Below are positions 10,630-22,200 of a stretch of DNA of 64,000 bases, in pieces. The notes beneath the pieces were generated by a model that was not told the DNA's origin, searched no databases, and saw only the letters and a program-made list of their open reading frames with translations. Positions within the stretch are counted from its first letter, which is position 1, and the number at the start of each line of letters is the position of its first letter. The translations under genes were made by a program, and so were the position numbers. The stretch is from an uncultured Gammaproteobacteria bacterium (GTDB lineage: Bacteria > Pseudomonadota > Gammaproteobacteria > Eutrophobiales > Eutrophobiaceae). The stretch lies in the NCBI GenBank assembly GCA_943788815.1, contig CALSRS010000001.1:1301501-1365500 (forward strand). Reading direction: 5' to 3'.

Positions 10630-12318
10630 ATGCAATTACGTGAATTAAAATACCATTCAAAATTATTGCTCATTTCAGCAATTATATTTTCCAACTATTC
10701 AGTTACTACGCAGGCACAAGGATTTCGTTCCTGTGATAATTTTCTGCCTGCCCTTAGAACTGTAAGAGATTATCGTATTGGTCCTGAATCATGTCAGATG
10801 CTCGAAACAGAAGTCATTTATAAGGACAAGGAATTTATACGAGTTGATATGGGCATTAGTGGGACCGTGGAAGGCTTTGTCACCCGAGAAGGAGACTATA
10901 ATGAATACCTCACCAACACGCCTGAGCTTGTATTCCCACAGGCACAGGCCTCGGATGTTCAGGAACCCGTATTTGCAGTGGCTAATTACGAACGGGCGCG
11001 GGGTGCAGCTGTCTTGCTTGTTTATCCAAAATCTCGCCGCGACTGGAATGGCAAGCTTTGGGTGACCGCCCATGGTCGAGGTCGTTCTTTTAACAATGGT
11101 TCATTAAAAATCTGGCACAAGTACATGGATCCTGATGACCCCATTGCAACATTCAATAAACTGGAAAAGGCCATGCTGTCATTGGGATATGCCATTGCCG
11201 TGACTCGCCGTACCAGTGAAGAAAATGTGGGTGAGATCATCACTACACTGGAAGACGGTACTGTTGTGGATTGGGCGGCATTTAATGATAGTCACTCATT
11301 AATCAAAGACTATACCGCGATTGCTGAAAACACCCTTAGACGCAGGCTGGGCAAGTCACCAGATAGGACTTTTTTATACGGAAAATCTGCCGGAGCCCGA
11401 TTGGCGAGAGGTTTAAATTATTTTGGAAGCCGCATAAATAAAGACATCAATGGGAACCAGGTATTTGATGGCTTACTGGTTGATGACTCTGCCGCCGGAA
11501 CCTGGTTGCCAGTGGTAATGGAAAACGGTAAAGACGTGTTACTCACTACACCGGAAGAAAAGCAGGCCTTTGTTCCTCAGCTGGAGCTGGTACATCAAGC
11601 TTACTGGAACTTCAATAATCATGATTTACCAGAATTTGTGACCCACAGTTTTCTTGCCAATAAATATAACAATGCCATGATTCTTAAAGAAAAAGGTTTG
11701 ATGGATAAGTTTCGAATGTATGAAATACGACAGTTGAGCCACGATGGAGGTTCATATATGGCTGATGGTAGAAGAGACCGATTACAAATACTCGACCTCT
11801 CTTTGTTGATGGAAGGGGCTATCAAATTACTGGATGCCTGGGTTGAAGGTGAACCGCCACCAGCATCTCGTTCTGACCATCCGGAAATAGGTGATATTAA
11901 TGGCGATGGCAGTATTGATTTTCCTGCCATATCTTATCCGGAAGTAGCCTGTCCGCTAGGTAAGTTTTATCCGTTCCCAAGAAGTGGTTCAGGGGCCACA
12001 ACCTGGGCAGCCTTTACAGGTAATGGAATTGAACCCCGGGATGACAATGGCGTATTTGTGGATATGAATGGCAACGGCCTTTGGGATTTTCGTGAAACAC
12101 CTGAACAAGCCTGGCGTCGCCTCGGAATATTAGCGCCAGGAGAATCCCTGACACGTACCAGATATGTAGATTGTGTTAGAAGCGCAGCATCAACTTTAGC
12201 TGAAGAGGGTTTTATTGATCCTGAAGTCGTAGAAGCCTATGTCATAAACGCCAGGTCAAAAAACCTGACACCAACATCAGATGATGAACACGCATTGATT
12301 TTCTTTTCGCGCTTTTAA
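10630..12318 (+). CDS. secreted alpha/beta-hydrolase-like protein with EF-hand-like Ca-binding loops
   Basis: ORF track starts at 10606; an in-frame ATG at 10630 has a better RBS (GGGAGAG). Signal peptide, nucleophile-like YGKSAGARLA (GxSxG), plus DINGDGSID and DMNGNGLWD loops. Confidence 0.65.
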   Translation: MQLRELKYHSKLLLISAIIFSNYSVTTQAQGFRSCDNFLPALRTVRDYRIGPESCQMLETEVIYKDKEFIRVDMGISGTVEGFVTREGDYNEYLTNTPELVFPQAQASDVQEPVFAVANYERARGAAVLLVYPKSRRDWNGKLWVTAHGRGRSFNNGSLKIWHKYMDPDDPIATFNKLEKAMLSLGYAIAVTRRTSEENVGEIITTLEDGTVVDWAAFNDSHSLIKDYTAIAENTLRRRLGKSPDRTFLYGKSAGARLARGLNYFGSRINKDINGNQVFDGLLVDDSAAGTWLPVVMENGKDVLLTTPEEKQAFVPQLELVHQAYWNFNNHDLPEFVTHSFLANKYNNAMILKEKGLMDKFRMYEIRQLSHDGGSYMADGRRDRLQILDLSLLMEGAIKLLDAWVEGEPPPASRSDHPEIGDINGDGSIDFPAISYPEVACPLGKFYPFPRSGSGATTWAAFTGNGIEPRDDNGVFVDMNGNGLWDFRETPEQAWRRLGILAPGESLTRTRYVDCVRSAASTLAEEGFIDPEVVEAYVINARSKNLTPTSDDEHALIFFSRF

Positions 12319-12325
12319 GATTAAA

Positions 12326-12360
12326 AATAAGAAGGGTAACGAATCGTTACCCTTCTTATT
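12326..12360. terminator. bidirectional terminator between convergent genes
   Basis: Perfect palindrome AATAAGAAGGGTAACGA-A-TCGTTACCCTTCTTATT (17 bp arms) between the genes ending at 12318 (+) and 12384 (-). Confidence 0.85.
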
Positions 12361-12383
12361 ATAAATAACCACCATCAGAGGTA

Positions 12384-14471
12384 TTAATTCATAATCCTCC
12401 AGGGGGCATCTGGATCCTGATAAATAACTTTACCACCCACTATCGTCACCAGGTTCTTGTTATTCTCAAGTTCTGATTCCGGTTGTTCCAGGTAATTGTT
12501 CTCGATAATGGCAAAGTCTGCAAACTTACCCACTTCAAGTGATCCTATATAGTCCTCTGCCAGCATTGAAGCCGCATTGGCATAGGTGAACAACTTCAAT
12601 GCCACTACCCTGTCTACTGATTCTTCCGGCGCCGAGGTACGGCCTGCAGCGGTTCGGGTGGTAAATAAAGGCATGTGACGGAACAACAAATCTGGTGGGC
12701 CGGCACTGTGAGTCTCTGCCGCCACTCTCACACCTGCGTCTATAAGACTCCTCATCGGGGCCAGAAACTCATACCCTTCCGGACCATAGAATGTATCAAT
12801 GACGTTGGGTTCAGATGTCAGGGCACGGCGAATCTGCATAGGAATGATAATATTGTAACGCTTAAGGCCGGCAATGACATCCGGCTCCTTGCCTACCATG
12901 GTACCGTGGGCCATAAGGATACGCATCTCGCGGATCATGTCTTCGGTTACCGGCCCCTGGGCAACTGCCTCATCCAGATAGCCTATAAACTGCCGCATGC
13001 CATGACTACCTACCCCATGAAGTCCAGCAATACGCCAACCTTTCATGATGGCATTGTGCATGCCGATAATCTCCGGGGTACGCTGACCTTCAAGTAGAAA
13101 ACCACAACGTTCACGGGACTTGGCCTCTTCGGCAACATCCGGCAGGCCGGGGATGTCTGGCCCCAGGCAAGCAATCTCCGGCGTATCCCAGGCACCTTCT
13201 GAACCTATCCCGTGATTCCATAACCAGCGGTTACCACTGGTAGGTCCGTTAGACCAGTGAGCACCCATAAATGGGTAAACATTTTCTACAAAATCTGGCG
13301 AATGCAATTCGTTACGGTGAAACTCGTAAGTATAGGCATGGCGAATGGGCAATCTTCCTTCCTTGCGTAGTAGATAATGGTAGGCACTGAGCTGATAAGG
13401 AAAATCTACCCGCGAACCAAATGCCGTGATCCCTGAGCGGGCCATATATTCAAACCCTTTCTTAACTGCCTCCGCATAGATCGGCGTTGGATACGCCTTC
13501 TTCAGTACCTGCTCCATCCAGGAACGTTTTTCCCCAGTACCGAGTATCCCGCGCGGGCCAGAATTTCTAATGTCAGGTCTCAAAGCGGTAACAGTTTCCT
13601 CGAGACCCGGTATCATTTCATTCGTTTTAGCCCAGCCAATATCATTAAAAACAATAAATGCATGACTACCTGTGAGTCCCTGCAGTGCCCGCCGTTGATG
13701 GGCAATGACATCAGCAATCAGGGTGTCATATGTTTCTCGGGAGCCATAGTAGTCGTGCGAATTTTCTTCCGCTTCTCGCAGTATCTCCACCTCATTGTGG
13801 GTAATGTTACGTTTGACCAGACCATCTGGTTCACCCACTATCCGGATTCCTGCAGTCGCTGGATTGTTGGGTAGTGCCCGTGACAATCCCTCCCTGGTAA
13901 AAGTTTGATCCGCAGGATCCGGTGTCCCTATCCAGCCTTCAGCGATATCCCATACAGTCGCAATGCCTTTTTCAGGATTGGGTACAAGTTCTATCAATAT
14001 CCATTCCCCGGGCTTAATACCGGCTTCCTCTACATATCGTGCTATTTTGGGATAAGTCTCCTCTGCGGTTGCTTCCACTTGTACTCCCATGGAGATATGG
14101 GGCAAGGCCAGTTCCCGCTCTGGTAGATACTGCTCAAAGGTACTGAAAGGATGAGTATGGCTCTCGATGAATCCGGGTATGAGCATCTTCCCGCCCAGGT
14201 CGATTACTGTTGTATCCGGCCCGCGCATTTTAGCAAGCTCGTTGGCACTGCCTATGGCTTGTATCACCTCACCATTAACGGCGATCGCTTCAGCAATAGT
14301 GCCTGGATCATCGTTCATAGCATGCTGATCAAGTGTCACGATAATGGCGTTGGTATAAATAGTATCCGGCCAGTTAATAAGCTGCTCGGGTATCTGTTGC
14401 GCATGTGAAAGATTTGCCAGAAAAGTCAGACAGGTAAATAGCGTGATTTTAAGACCGTGTGATCTTTGCAT
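12384..14471 (-). CDS. secreted amidohydrolase family protein, full-length paralogue of 8247-10346
   Basis: 695 aa, very similar along its full length to the 8247-10346 product; has FIESHTHPF, HGVGSHG, MAHGTM. Confidence 0.85.
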   Translation of the reverse strand: MQRSHGLKITLFTCLTFLANLSHAQQIPEQLINWPDTIYTNAIIVTLDQHAMNDDPGTIAEAIAVNGEVIQAIGSANELAKMRGPDTTVIDLGGKMLIPGFIESHTHPFSTFEQYLPERELALPHISMGVQVEATAEETYPKIARYVEEAGIKPGEWILIELVPNPEKGIATVWDIAEGWIGTPDPADQTFTREGLSRALPNNPATAGIRIVGEPDGLVKRNITHNEVEILREAEENSHDYYGSRETYDTLIADVIAHQRRALQGLTGSHAFIVFNDIGWAKTNEMIPGLEETVTALRPDIRNSGPRGILGTGEKRSWMEQVLKKAYPTPIYAEAVKKGFEYMARSGITAFGSRVDFPYQLSAYHYLLRKEGRLPIRHAYTYEFHRNELHSPDFVENVYPFMGAHWSNGPTSGNRWLWNHGIGSEGAWDTPEIACLGPDIPGLPDVAEEAKSRERCGFLLEGQRTPEIIGMHNAIMKGWRIAGLHGVGSHGMRQFIGYLDEAVAQGPVTEDMIREMRILMAHGTMVGKEPDVIAGLKRYNIIIPMQIRRALTSEPNVIDTFYGPEGYEFLAPMRSLIDAGVRVAAETHSAGPPDLLFRHMPLFTTRTAAGRTSAPEESVDRVVALKLFTYANAASMLAEDYIGSLEVGKFADFAIIENNYLEQPESELENNKNLVTIVGGKVIYQDPDAPWRIMN

Positions 14472-14616
14472 TGTTCTCCCCCGTAAGTTATTTATATAAC
14501 TATGTTATGAGTATGCGTCCTGCATTCATTAAATAACATTATAGCCAGATTTATAGAAATAATTTAAACGGGGAGATTTACAGGCAAATGGGACTAATTT
14601 TTAGCTGAATTTATTA

Positions 14617-16743
14617 TTAAAAAGACCCTGTCGCTCTAAAAAAAATCCTCTGACCCGTAAACCCACGGCGTAATTCACGGCGTTGTACCGGTGTCAAGGA
14701 ACGTTCGCCGACATAAACAGTACGATCTCGTTCCACAAGGTGATCCAGCAGATTACTACCTTCAAGCGTTAACTTGATACCAAACCAACGTGAGGTCTCT
14801 ATAAATGCAGACATGTCATATCCTTCATTAAAGATGTCCAGCTCATTCGCCTTATAGCGAACCCGTTCATCACGTTCTGCTATCCCTAATCCCCATGATA
14901 TCCTGGCCGCCTCAATATCCTGGCGAAAATCAATATCTATTGCATAACGGTTTTCATTTAGAAATCCTACATCTCCTCTGAATCCACCTTCACCTGATAG
15001 TCGTCGATTTATTCTGGTAACCGGGTCAACCACTGTGGAATCCTGCCAACGGGCATTAAATGATAATTGAGCATCATCTATACCAAATTTATCGAGAGGA
15101 AATGTAGTTTCCAGGATCACTCCCCAGCGTCTACCATCACCAATATTTCCTGGTGCCTCAACGGTGGCCCCAAGGGGTAGTAGATCGAGCACATCTTTAA
15201 TCCAGTGATGGAAGCCAGTAATTTTGACGACACCCACCTCACCAAAGCGCCGTTCATGACTCAATTCAGCGACCCAGGTACTATCTGGATGTAAATCAGG
15301 ATTTCCTAATGCCACATCATCATCCTCAAATACCGTGGCGCTGACAAAATCATTAAAATTAAGCTGTGCTACCTCTCGCTCCGCCCTTAAGCGCGTCTGA
15401 CTTCCTTGCCTGGCTGAATGAGTAATGATTGCTCTGGGTTTGATAAAAGAAAAAGTTCGTTCAAGAATTGAGTCACCCATTTGGGAGATGGTAGAACTCT
15501 CCCAACCCAGTCCTGCATCAAAATCAAATTGGCCCAATGACCACGAATCCTGAACCTGAATATTCCAGCGCACCTCTTCAACCCGGGTATTTCCACCGGG
15601 GACATTTATGACGACAGGACCGGCTCCAGTGTCATCAGTAAATATCTGCGAGTTATCCAGAATATTCTCTGCGCGCTCAAAATCAGTTTGAATGGCGTGA
15701 CCTGAAAATCCACTCCAATCCGTTTCCAGGCGCGCTATAAATTCAGAATTGGAAAATTTTTCATCCTCTAATTGAAAACGGGTTTGCCCTCCATTTACAT
15801 CCAGATCTCGTTGTGAGACCAAGGGATCACCATCCAGTAATGAATATAAAATAATCGCCTTACCCAATAAATTTTCATTCAGTGAACGCTCAGCGTCAAA
15901 CCCCAGTTCCAATCTCTTATTGCGGCGTATCGTTGTGATCAACTCTTGTCGTGGTTCTTCTCCTGGAATTTGCGAGATGCGATCAATGGTAAATAAGATG
16001 TCTCTATTTTCCAGCCCTATACGGGAATTGAACGTTAGAAATGTTTTGCCCAACCAGGATGAGGAATTAAAATATCCGTTTGTCGTTGGGCCGTCTGCGT
16101 TATCAACATTTGTTCGAATCTCGGTAAGTACACCATCACCATCAAAGCGCTCTATGGTTGCCGGGTCACCAAATTTTGCCCATCGAAAATCAGCACCGAC
16201 ATTATATTCCATCGTTCCCCAGCGATCTGATAATGAAATACTACCTCCAGGTGAAGTACCTGTGCCCACAGTCTCTCGTACCTGGACTTCCCAACGTATG
16301 GTTGCCGGGGCATTTTCATTGAGGATGACATTTACCACCTGTATATGACCTTGTAGGTCTATGTCCCTGACCTTTATGCGAATTAATTCAATGCGCTCAA
16401 CAAGATCGGCAGATATTCTACCCAATATAGCAGAGGGGCTATCCTGTTTAGTGCTAGGCCGCCTGTCATTTATCAGGATGTTTCCTACCGCTGTGCCAAA
16501 ACCGCGCAGGTTCCCACCATCATCAGGTGTAAATCCTGGTACCCGTCTCACCATCTCCAGGGCAGTGTTAACCTGATAACGACTAAAAAAGTCGGAGGTA
16601 TAATTCACAATATCCTGGTCCGAATTATTCGTGACGGACGTTTCATCTATCTGTGCGAAAACGTTCGCAGATAGTACAAGTGACATTAATGCATAGACAA
16701 AAACGAACCTTAAGAAAAAGGTCATTGTTATAGCTCCCGACAT
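14617..16743 (-). CDS. TonB-dependent receptor-like outer membrane protein
   Basis: 708 aa; signal peptide (start possibly at 16725, MTFFLRF), plug-like GNILINDRRPSTKQDS and VERIELIRI, terminal aromatic residue typical of outer membrane barrels. Paralogue of the partial CDS at 1-1289. Confidence 0.8.
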   Translation of the reverse strand: MSGAITMTFFLRFVFVYALMSLVLSANVFAQIDETSVTNNSDQDIVNYTSDFFSRYQVNTALEMVRRVPGFTPDDGGNLRGFGTAVGNILINDRRPSTKQDSPSAILGRISADLVERIELIRIKVRDIDLQGHIQVVNVILNENAPATIRWEVQVRETVGTGTSPGGSISLSDRWGTMEYNVGADFRWAKFGDPATIERFDGDGVLTEIRTNVDNADGPTTNGYFNSSSWLGKTFLTFNSRIGLENRDILFTIDRISQIPGEEPRQELITTIRRNKRLELGFDAERSLNENLLGKAIILYSLLDGDPLVSQRDLDVNGGQTRFQLEDEKFSNSEFIARLETDWSGFSGHAIQTDFERAENILDNSQIFTDDTGAGPVVINVPGGNTRVEEVRWNIQVQDSWSLGQFDFDAGLGWESSTISQMGDSILERTFSFIKPRAIITHSARQGSQTRLRAEREVAQLNFNDFVSATVFEDDDVALGNPDLHPDSTWVAELSHERRFGEVGVVKITGFHHWIKDVLDLLPLGATVEAPGNIGDGRRWGVILETTFPLDKFGIDDAQLSFNARWQDSTVVDPVTRINRRLSGEGGFRGDVGFLNENRYAIDIDFRQDIEAARISWGLGIAERDERVRYKANELDIFNEGYDMSAFIETSRWFGIKLTLEGSNLLDHLVERDRTVYVGERSLTPVQRRELRRGFTGQRIFFRATGSF

Positions 16744-16875
16744 GGTGATTCGAAATTATTAATTATGGGATAGAGTACGTGAATACAAATGCCGTTATGC
16801 ATAACTGCACGGTTTTTTCACACTTTACGAAATAACAGACTCTGTAATGACGATAATTCTTCCTGAATTTACAGT

Positions 16876-17250
16876 CTATTCATCCGAAGAGGCAGCAAAT
16901 CCGTTTAGTGACAACAAATATGCCATTACATCCAGATACATTTCTTCAGATAAACTTCCTGGTGAATCCTGGGGCATCGTAGTACTGATCAGATCGTAAT
17001 AATCACTAAGGAGTGCTTCGGTGTCATCGGACTGCTTAAATATGGTACGAAAATCTCTTGGGATATGACAATTTCGACAAATGCTGGTGAATGTGTCCTT
17101 ACCGCTTTGAGATTGCTCCGCTGTAAATACACCCTGTAATATTCCTTGTGATACTTCTTCTTGAGCTGTAGTCGTTGCACAAGCGACCATCAAAACAGTG
17201 ACAGGTATTAAAACTAATTTATACAATAAGTACTTATTTATTTTCTTCAT
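16876..17250 (-). CDS. c-type cytochrome, putative lipoprotein
   Basis: ORF track gives 16876-17340; the internal start MKKINKYLLYK at 17250 gives a lipoprotein-like signal (VLMVACATT). Haem motif CRNCH, then TTMPQDSPGSLS. Confidence 0.7.
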   Translation of the reverse strand: MKKINKYLLYKLVLIPVTVLMVACATTTAQEEVSQGILQGVFTAEQSQSGKDTFTSICRNCHIPRDFRTIFKQSDDTEALLSDYYDLISTTMPQDSPGSLSEEMYLDVMAYLLSLNGFAASSDE

Positions 17251-17343
17251 TTTTAAAAAAATGCCATTTATCAAAAATCGACCTACATAATAATTTATAT
17301 AATTTGAAAGTGCACCAATTAGACTGCCATAACAACTCAATGC

Positions 17344-18867
17344 TTACCAACAAGACTGGGATATTGGCGGCTCAATAACTGAACAATCGTCTGGAGCTCG
17401 CTGAATAGTTCCCTTACGGATAACATACTCAATATCACGACTATTGCTAATATCCTCGACCGGATTGGAACCTAAAATCTGAATATCTGCCAATTTGCCC
17501 GGCTCTATAGTGCCGATGCGGTCTTCCTTATATAAAAACTCTGCCGGCCACCGGGTTGCGCCCAAAAGTGCGCGATAGGGAGTGATCCCCGCATCCACCA
17601 ACATGTCTAACTCTCTATGCATGGTGAGCCCGGGCATTTTTGCGTCCGTGGTATCCGTTGCGGCAATGACCTTGCCACCCGCCTCGGTCAACATGCGCAG
17701 AAAATCCTGGACCTTCTCGAACCCCTCTCGCATCTGGCTCAGGTGTTCCGACCCAATATCATCATCTAATTGATAGGCGGCGTAGATCCGGGGCTTGAAT
17801 ACCTCCGGAGTATCACTGAAGAGTTGCCCGAATTCAAACAAGGCCTCGTCTTCTTCGTTAAATGACGCCGCCCGATGGGACAGGCGGCCATAGCGCGAGG
17901 TCATGGTGGGGTTCACAAAGACCTCATTGTCGATGAGGTACTGGATCATCTCTGGTGCCCGATCCATGTCCATGAGGTAATCATAGTCCGGGGAGAAGAA
18001 TTCCTCATCCAGGCGCTCATCCGTCATGGAGTGGGTAATTGAATACATGTGTTCGATGAACTTTTGTCCAAGTTCTATGACTTCACGGGCATCATGGGAG
18101 TGCCCGGTCACGGGGACCCGCCGTCTCGCCCCCTCCTCCAGTGCGACTTTGAGGAATTCTGGAGGGAGTTCCGCTTCTACGGTAATAAAGTCCACGCCCA
18201 GGTTCATGAGGTTATCAATATAAGGCAGCACTTCATCCACACTTTGCAGATGATGGGAATGGTCCTGAGTCGGACCTTCAGGCCCACCTAATTTTATGCC
18301 GCCAATATAGAGTGTGGGCCCATTGGAGATGGGTGAGTTATTCACCAGCTCTTTGTATTCCAACAGCCATTCATTGGGATTGGCTACCTTGCAGCGAGCA
18401 CCGCAAGGACTGAAGTCTTGCAGTGTGGTGACACCGTAATGTAAAAATGTCCTACGCCAGATGGCGGCATCAGGTGTCCAGGGCCGAAAGTGAATATGAG
18501 AGTCAATGAGCCCGGGCAGGATATAGCCGTCGCCAGCATTGATGGTTTCCTTCGCCGCAGGCAGTGACTCATTTGAATCGGCCGCAATTATATTAGTTAT
18601 GGTGCCAGCATTGACCACGATACCCTTGACTGGAACGACGGTGGGGTCATCACTCACCATGTCGATGAGTTGTCCGCCTTCGATAACTAGATCGGCTTCA
18701 TCGGGTGTGGATGGTGTCGCGGTTTGAGCAGTGCTACTGGCTGGAGGCGGTGCTGTATTTGTTGCCTGTTGCGAGGTGGTGGTGTTATCTGAACAGCCAG
18801 TGATTATGGCCAGCATTAAACTTATTAACAGGATCTGCCAATTCCTGAAACGTGATGATTGCTTCAT
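17344..18867 (-). CDS. amidohydrolase family protein, putative lipoprotein
   Basis: 507 aa; lipoprotein-like signal (MLAIITGCSDN), HxH motif LIDSHIHFRP, HSHD, AATDTTD, C-terminal IGTIEPGKLADIQIL. Confidence 0.85.
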   Translation of the reverse strand: MKQSSRFRNWQILLISLMLAIITGCSDNTTTSQQATNTAPPPASSTAQTATPSTPDEADLVIEGGQLIDMVSDDPTVVPVKGIVVNAGTITNIIAADSNESLPAAKETINAGDGYILPGLIDSHIHFRPWTPDAAIWRRTFLHYGVTTLQDFSPCGARCKVANPNEWLLEYKELVNNSPISNGPTLYIGGIKLGGPEGPTQDHSHHLQSVDEVLPYIDNLMNLGVDFITVEAELPPEFLKVALEEGARRRVPVTGHSHDAREVIELGQKFIEHMYSITHSMTDERLDEEFFSPDYDYLMDMDRAPEMIQYLIDNEVFVNPTMTSRYGRLSHRAASFNEEDEALFEFGQLFSDTPEVFKPRIYAAYQLDDDIGSEHLSQMREGFEKVQDFLRMLTEAGGKVIAATDTTDAKMPGLTMHRELDMLVDAGITPYRALLGATRWPAEFLYKEDRIGTIEPGKLADIQILGSNPVEDISNSRDIEYVIRKGTIQRAPDDCSVIEPPISQSCW

Positions 18868-19225
18868 GTTAATACCCTCCCCCTTTATGACGCTACAATT
18901 CGTTAGTCCATATGTGATCCGTCATCGATGTAATTCAGTGTGTCCACTAAAGTGGACGCTTTATTTCACTGGACCCTGGTCGCTTCGAACACCCTGTCCT
19001 CTCGCGACATTTTCCACATCCTGTGGATCGCATACGCCAGGTTAACGACCAGAAATTGATTAACAAATAAGAGATAACAATTAATGTTGATAATTATCTA
19101 CAGATTCAGAAATACTTCAGACAACTGACCTTAAACAACCCACTCTTGCCAGAAAGGCCAGTTGAGTTCACCTATTTTAACTACCTGAATGTCTATGCAG
19201 GCTTGAATGTTCTTCCCTGGAAATT

Positions 19226-19257
19226 ATTCCCCGGACGATGTTAATCGTCCGGGGAAT
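19226..19257 (-). terminator. intrinsic-terminator-like hairpin downstream of the TonB receptor
   Basis: Perfect inverted repeat ATTCCCCGGACGAT-GTTA-ATCGTCCGGGGAAT (14 bp arms) just after the stop at 19267. Confidence 0.7.
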
Positions 19258-19266
19258 AGTTAGCTC

Positions 19267-22200
19267 TTACTGAAAGTTATAGGTAAAACTGGCACCGTAG
19301 GTATTGAAATTGGTCCTGTTTGCTGAGTAGGACGCATAGCCATCCAGTGCAAAGTCAAATTCCGGCCGGTAGATGGCAGTGGCCTCCAGGATGCTGCGGG
19401 CATGAAGGCGAAAATCCCATCTGCCGTCCGCACTGCCGATGCCAGCGGTAATATTCATATCACCGTGTACCGGAAACATCACCTCTCTGGACAGGTCTTC
19501 ACTGATCAGGTACTCATCAGAGAGAAAACCATAAATGTTAAAGGTGAATTCATAATTATCACCTATCGGGTGGATATAATTCGCGCTCGCGACAAATTTG
19601 AAATTAGGTGTGCGATTTGCCTTGTCACCGGATCGATTGAACGTGCCACTGGGAGCGACGGTACCATCAGCCAGGGTTTCATCCTCCAATCGGCACCCGC
19701 CATTCAGTAAGTATATAGCAGGCACTGATCTCCTCAGGTTCACAGCGTCCCGCCCGGTCTCGGCCAGGGTATCCATAATGTCATTTGCCTCAGCAAGTTC
19801 GCCTGCCGTACGGCCACCGGGATTGTTAATGGCATCAACGGCTGCCGCGATGGTTTCACTGGCGGAACAACCGCCACCATCAAAATCCACCATTTTGCTC
19901 TTCATAATGGCGCCACCGAAATTGACACTCAATCTGTCCGTCACCGCCGCCTGGAAGGAAAATTCAAGCCCGTCCACGTCCTGGCGTCCGGCGTTGAGGC
20001 TGACGGTGGACTGCTCGGTGGGGTTGAATAGCGGTGCCGCGCCACTGGTCTGCAGGTCCCTGAACTCGGTCATAAACCCGGAGATATCATAGCGGACCCG
20101 CCTGTCAAACAGGGTGCCCTTGATACCGGCTTCATAGGAGGTCACAAACTCCGAATCGAAGGTCATGGTTTCGATGGAATCGGGGATGGTAGCAAACCCG
20201 GTATCGGAGATGGGTCCCTTGAAGGCGGAGACATACTTGGCCCAGAAGGTATGGTTCCTTTCCATTGCATCAGGAGTAAAACTTAACACAACCTGGGTAT
20301 CGTAATTTTTATCACCATGGTCCACGTCATAAGGGCCACCTTCCCGTTCATAGCGTGGGGTCCTTACCGGTGCTGTCAGGCCCACTGCATTGACCTCAGG
20401 TTTACGCCAGTTGAGTGGCACACCTCTTTCTGACTGCCATCTGCCTACAGTCCAAAGATTATCAAGATCCGCTCCATCTACCAGGATAAGTGGGCTGTCG
20501 ATACGGACGTAGTCTCTCGGACGACCAACTGATCGTGCACTTAACGTTACTTCGGTCAGGGTGGGGTCCACCCGGGTAAAAGTAGAGTCGACAGGACAGG
20601 TTGCCGGGTCATCATCCAGAGTGGGATTGTCTGCCGGGTCATAATCACAGGGTGCCTCATCAAAAATCCATTGTGCCGCCTCACCGGTAATGGTGGTACG
20701 GTGTTGGTCCGAACTGTAACGGCCACCTACTGACAGGTTCATCTGGTCATCAAGAAATTTGAAATCCAGGTTCCAGAACGCGTTGGTCCAATCGGCATCA
20801 TCTGTGTAATGATTCATACGTTGACCTCGCCTGAGATTGGCACGGCCGCCATTACTGACACCACCCATCTTTGCTTCCTGGTGGAACACACCCACCATGA
20901 AACCAACGTTGATTTCATCAGATAGCTCATAACCTTCCGGTCGGGATGTCAGGCGTGCCTGGGTACTCCATTGGCCATATCTTTCATTACGGGCCAACGG
21001 GTTACCAAAGAAGAAGCTGTTTGAGTTGTCCTCCATGGTATCCCGGTAATAATGTACGTAACCGCCTTCTACATTGGCCTGCATACCATTGGCAAGCTCA
21101 TAATCAATGGAAATCATGGTATTGAAGCTATCGGTATCGTCCTTCCAGTCAATAGTACCGATATTAAAACCACCGTCCAGACTGGGACCGCCGCGGTTTT
21201 CCATGGTGTAGAACGCCTGGGACGCTTCACGGATATCGATAAAACCCGGCCCAACGTTACCGCTGGAACGTTCCTCAAAGAGATTGGGGAAAGAACCGGG
21301 ATCCAGGTAGGGCGCGCTTCGGGTTTGACCATAGTCACCCTTGAAGCAATCCTCACCGGATTTTCGCTCCGGCAGAACGGCGTCCGAACCCATGCCTATA
21401 CCTTTGGGGGGTGGGGCGAAAACGGATTTGTCATTACCAATTGTCGGGTCATCACCGATGCCCGGCGTGGAGGCCGAACCCTGAAGGACATTATTGCGGT
21501 TAATACCAGCAAGCCGGCCTGCGGTTAAACAATTCATCTGAATATCTCCACCCACTCGGTGCTTGCTGCCCTCCAGTTTGGTGAAGATGGTCAGGTCTTC
21601 TCTGGGTGTCCATAACGCACTGATCCTACCGCCGGTATTTTGATATTGTGGGTGGCGTTTGTGCGAGATACCGTTTTTGATCGGTCCGCCGGATTTATCA
21701 TAGAGACCGGCCACACGAATGGCCAGGGTATCTGAGACAGGACCGCCAATGCCGCCTTCCCATTCATAGGTGCCGTGATTACCGATTTCAAAGGTGGTCG
21801 TGCCTTCCCAATTCTGGGTAGGACGTTTGCTCAGGATGTTAAAGGCCCCGGCGGTGGCATTCATACCAAAGAACAGGGGTTGTGGGCCTTTCAAGACCTC
21901 CATACGTTCTACATCCATGAATGCTGTTCTGATCATGGAGACCCGACCAAAATGCATGCCGTCTACAAACATCGGTGCCGCTGACTGCAGGGTCATGGAG
22001 TTACCGTATGTACCAAAACCACGCACCGTGGTAACGGTAGAATCGGCTTCATCTTCCATGGTGACGGAGGGAGAGAAGGTGGCAAAATCCTCAATATTAC
22101 TGAACCCCTGCTCACGAAGCGTATCACCCTCAACAACGTTAATTGAGATGGGTACTTCCTGAAGACTTTGTTCGCGGCGCTGTGCCGTGACGATCACTTC

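Noticed and set aside
12675-13097. 140 aa plus-strand ORF with a similar ORF at 8769-8960
   Set aside because: The similarity is explained by the duplicated amidohydrolase genes on the opposite strand and the 173 bp identical tract, not by a conserved antisense gene.
18868-19266. Possible insertion-sequence remnant with short palindromes
   Set aside because: No transposase reading frame or clear terminal inverted repeats could be identified; kept only as a weak boundary observation.
19598-21528. Plus-strand ORFs of 164 and 158 aa
   Set aside because: Antisense to the TonB receptor at 19267-22290, in a GC-richer gene where spurious antisense ORFs are expected.
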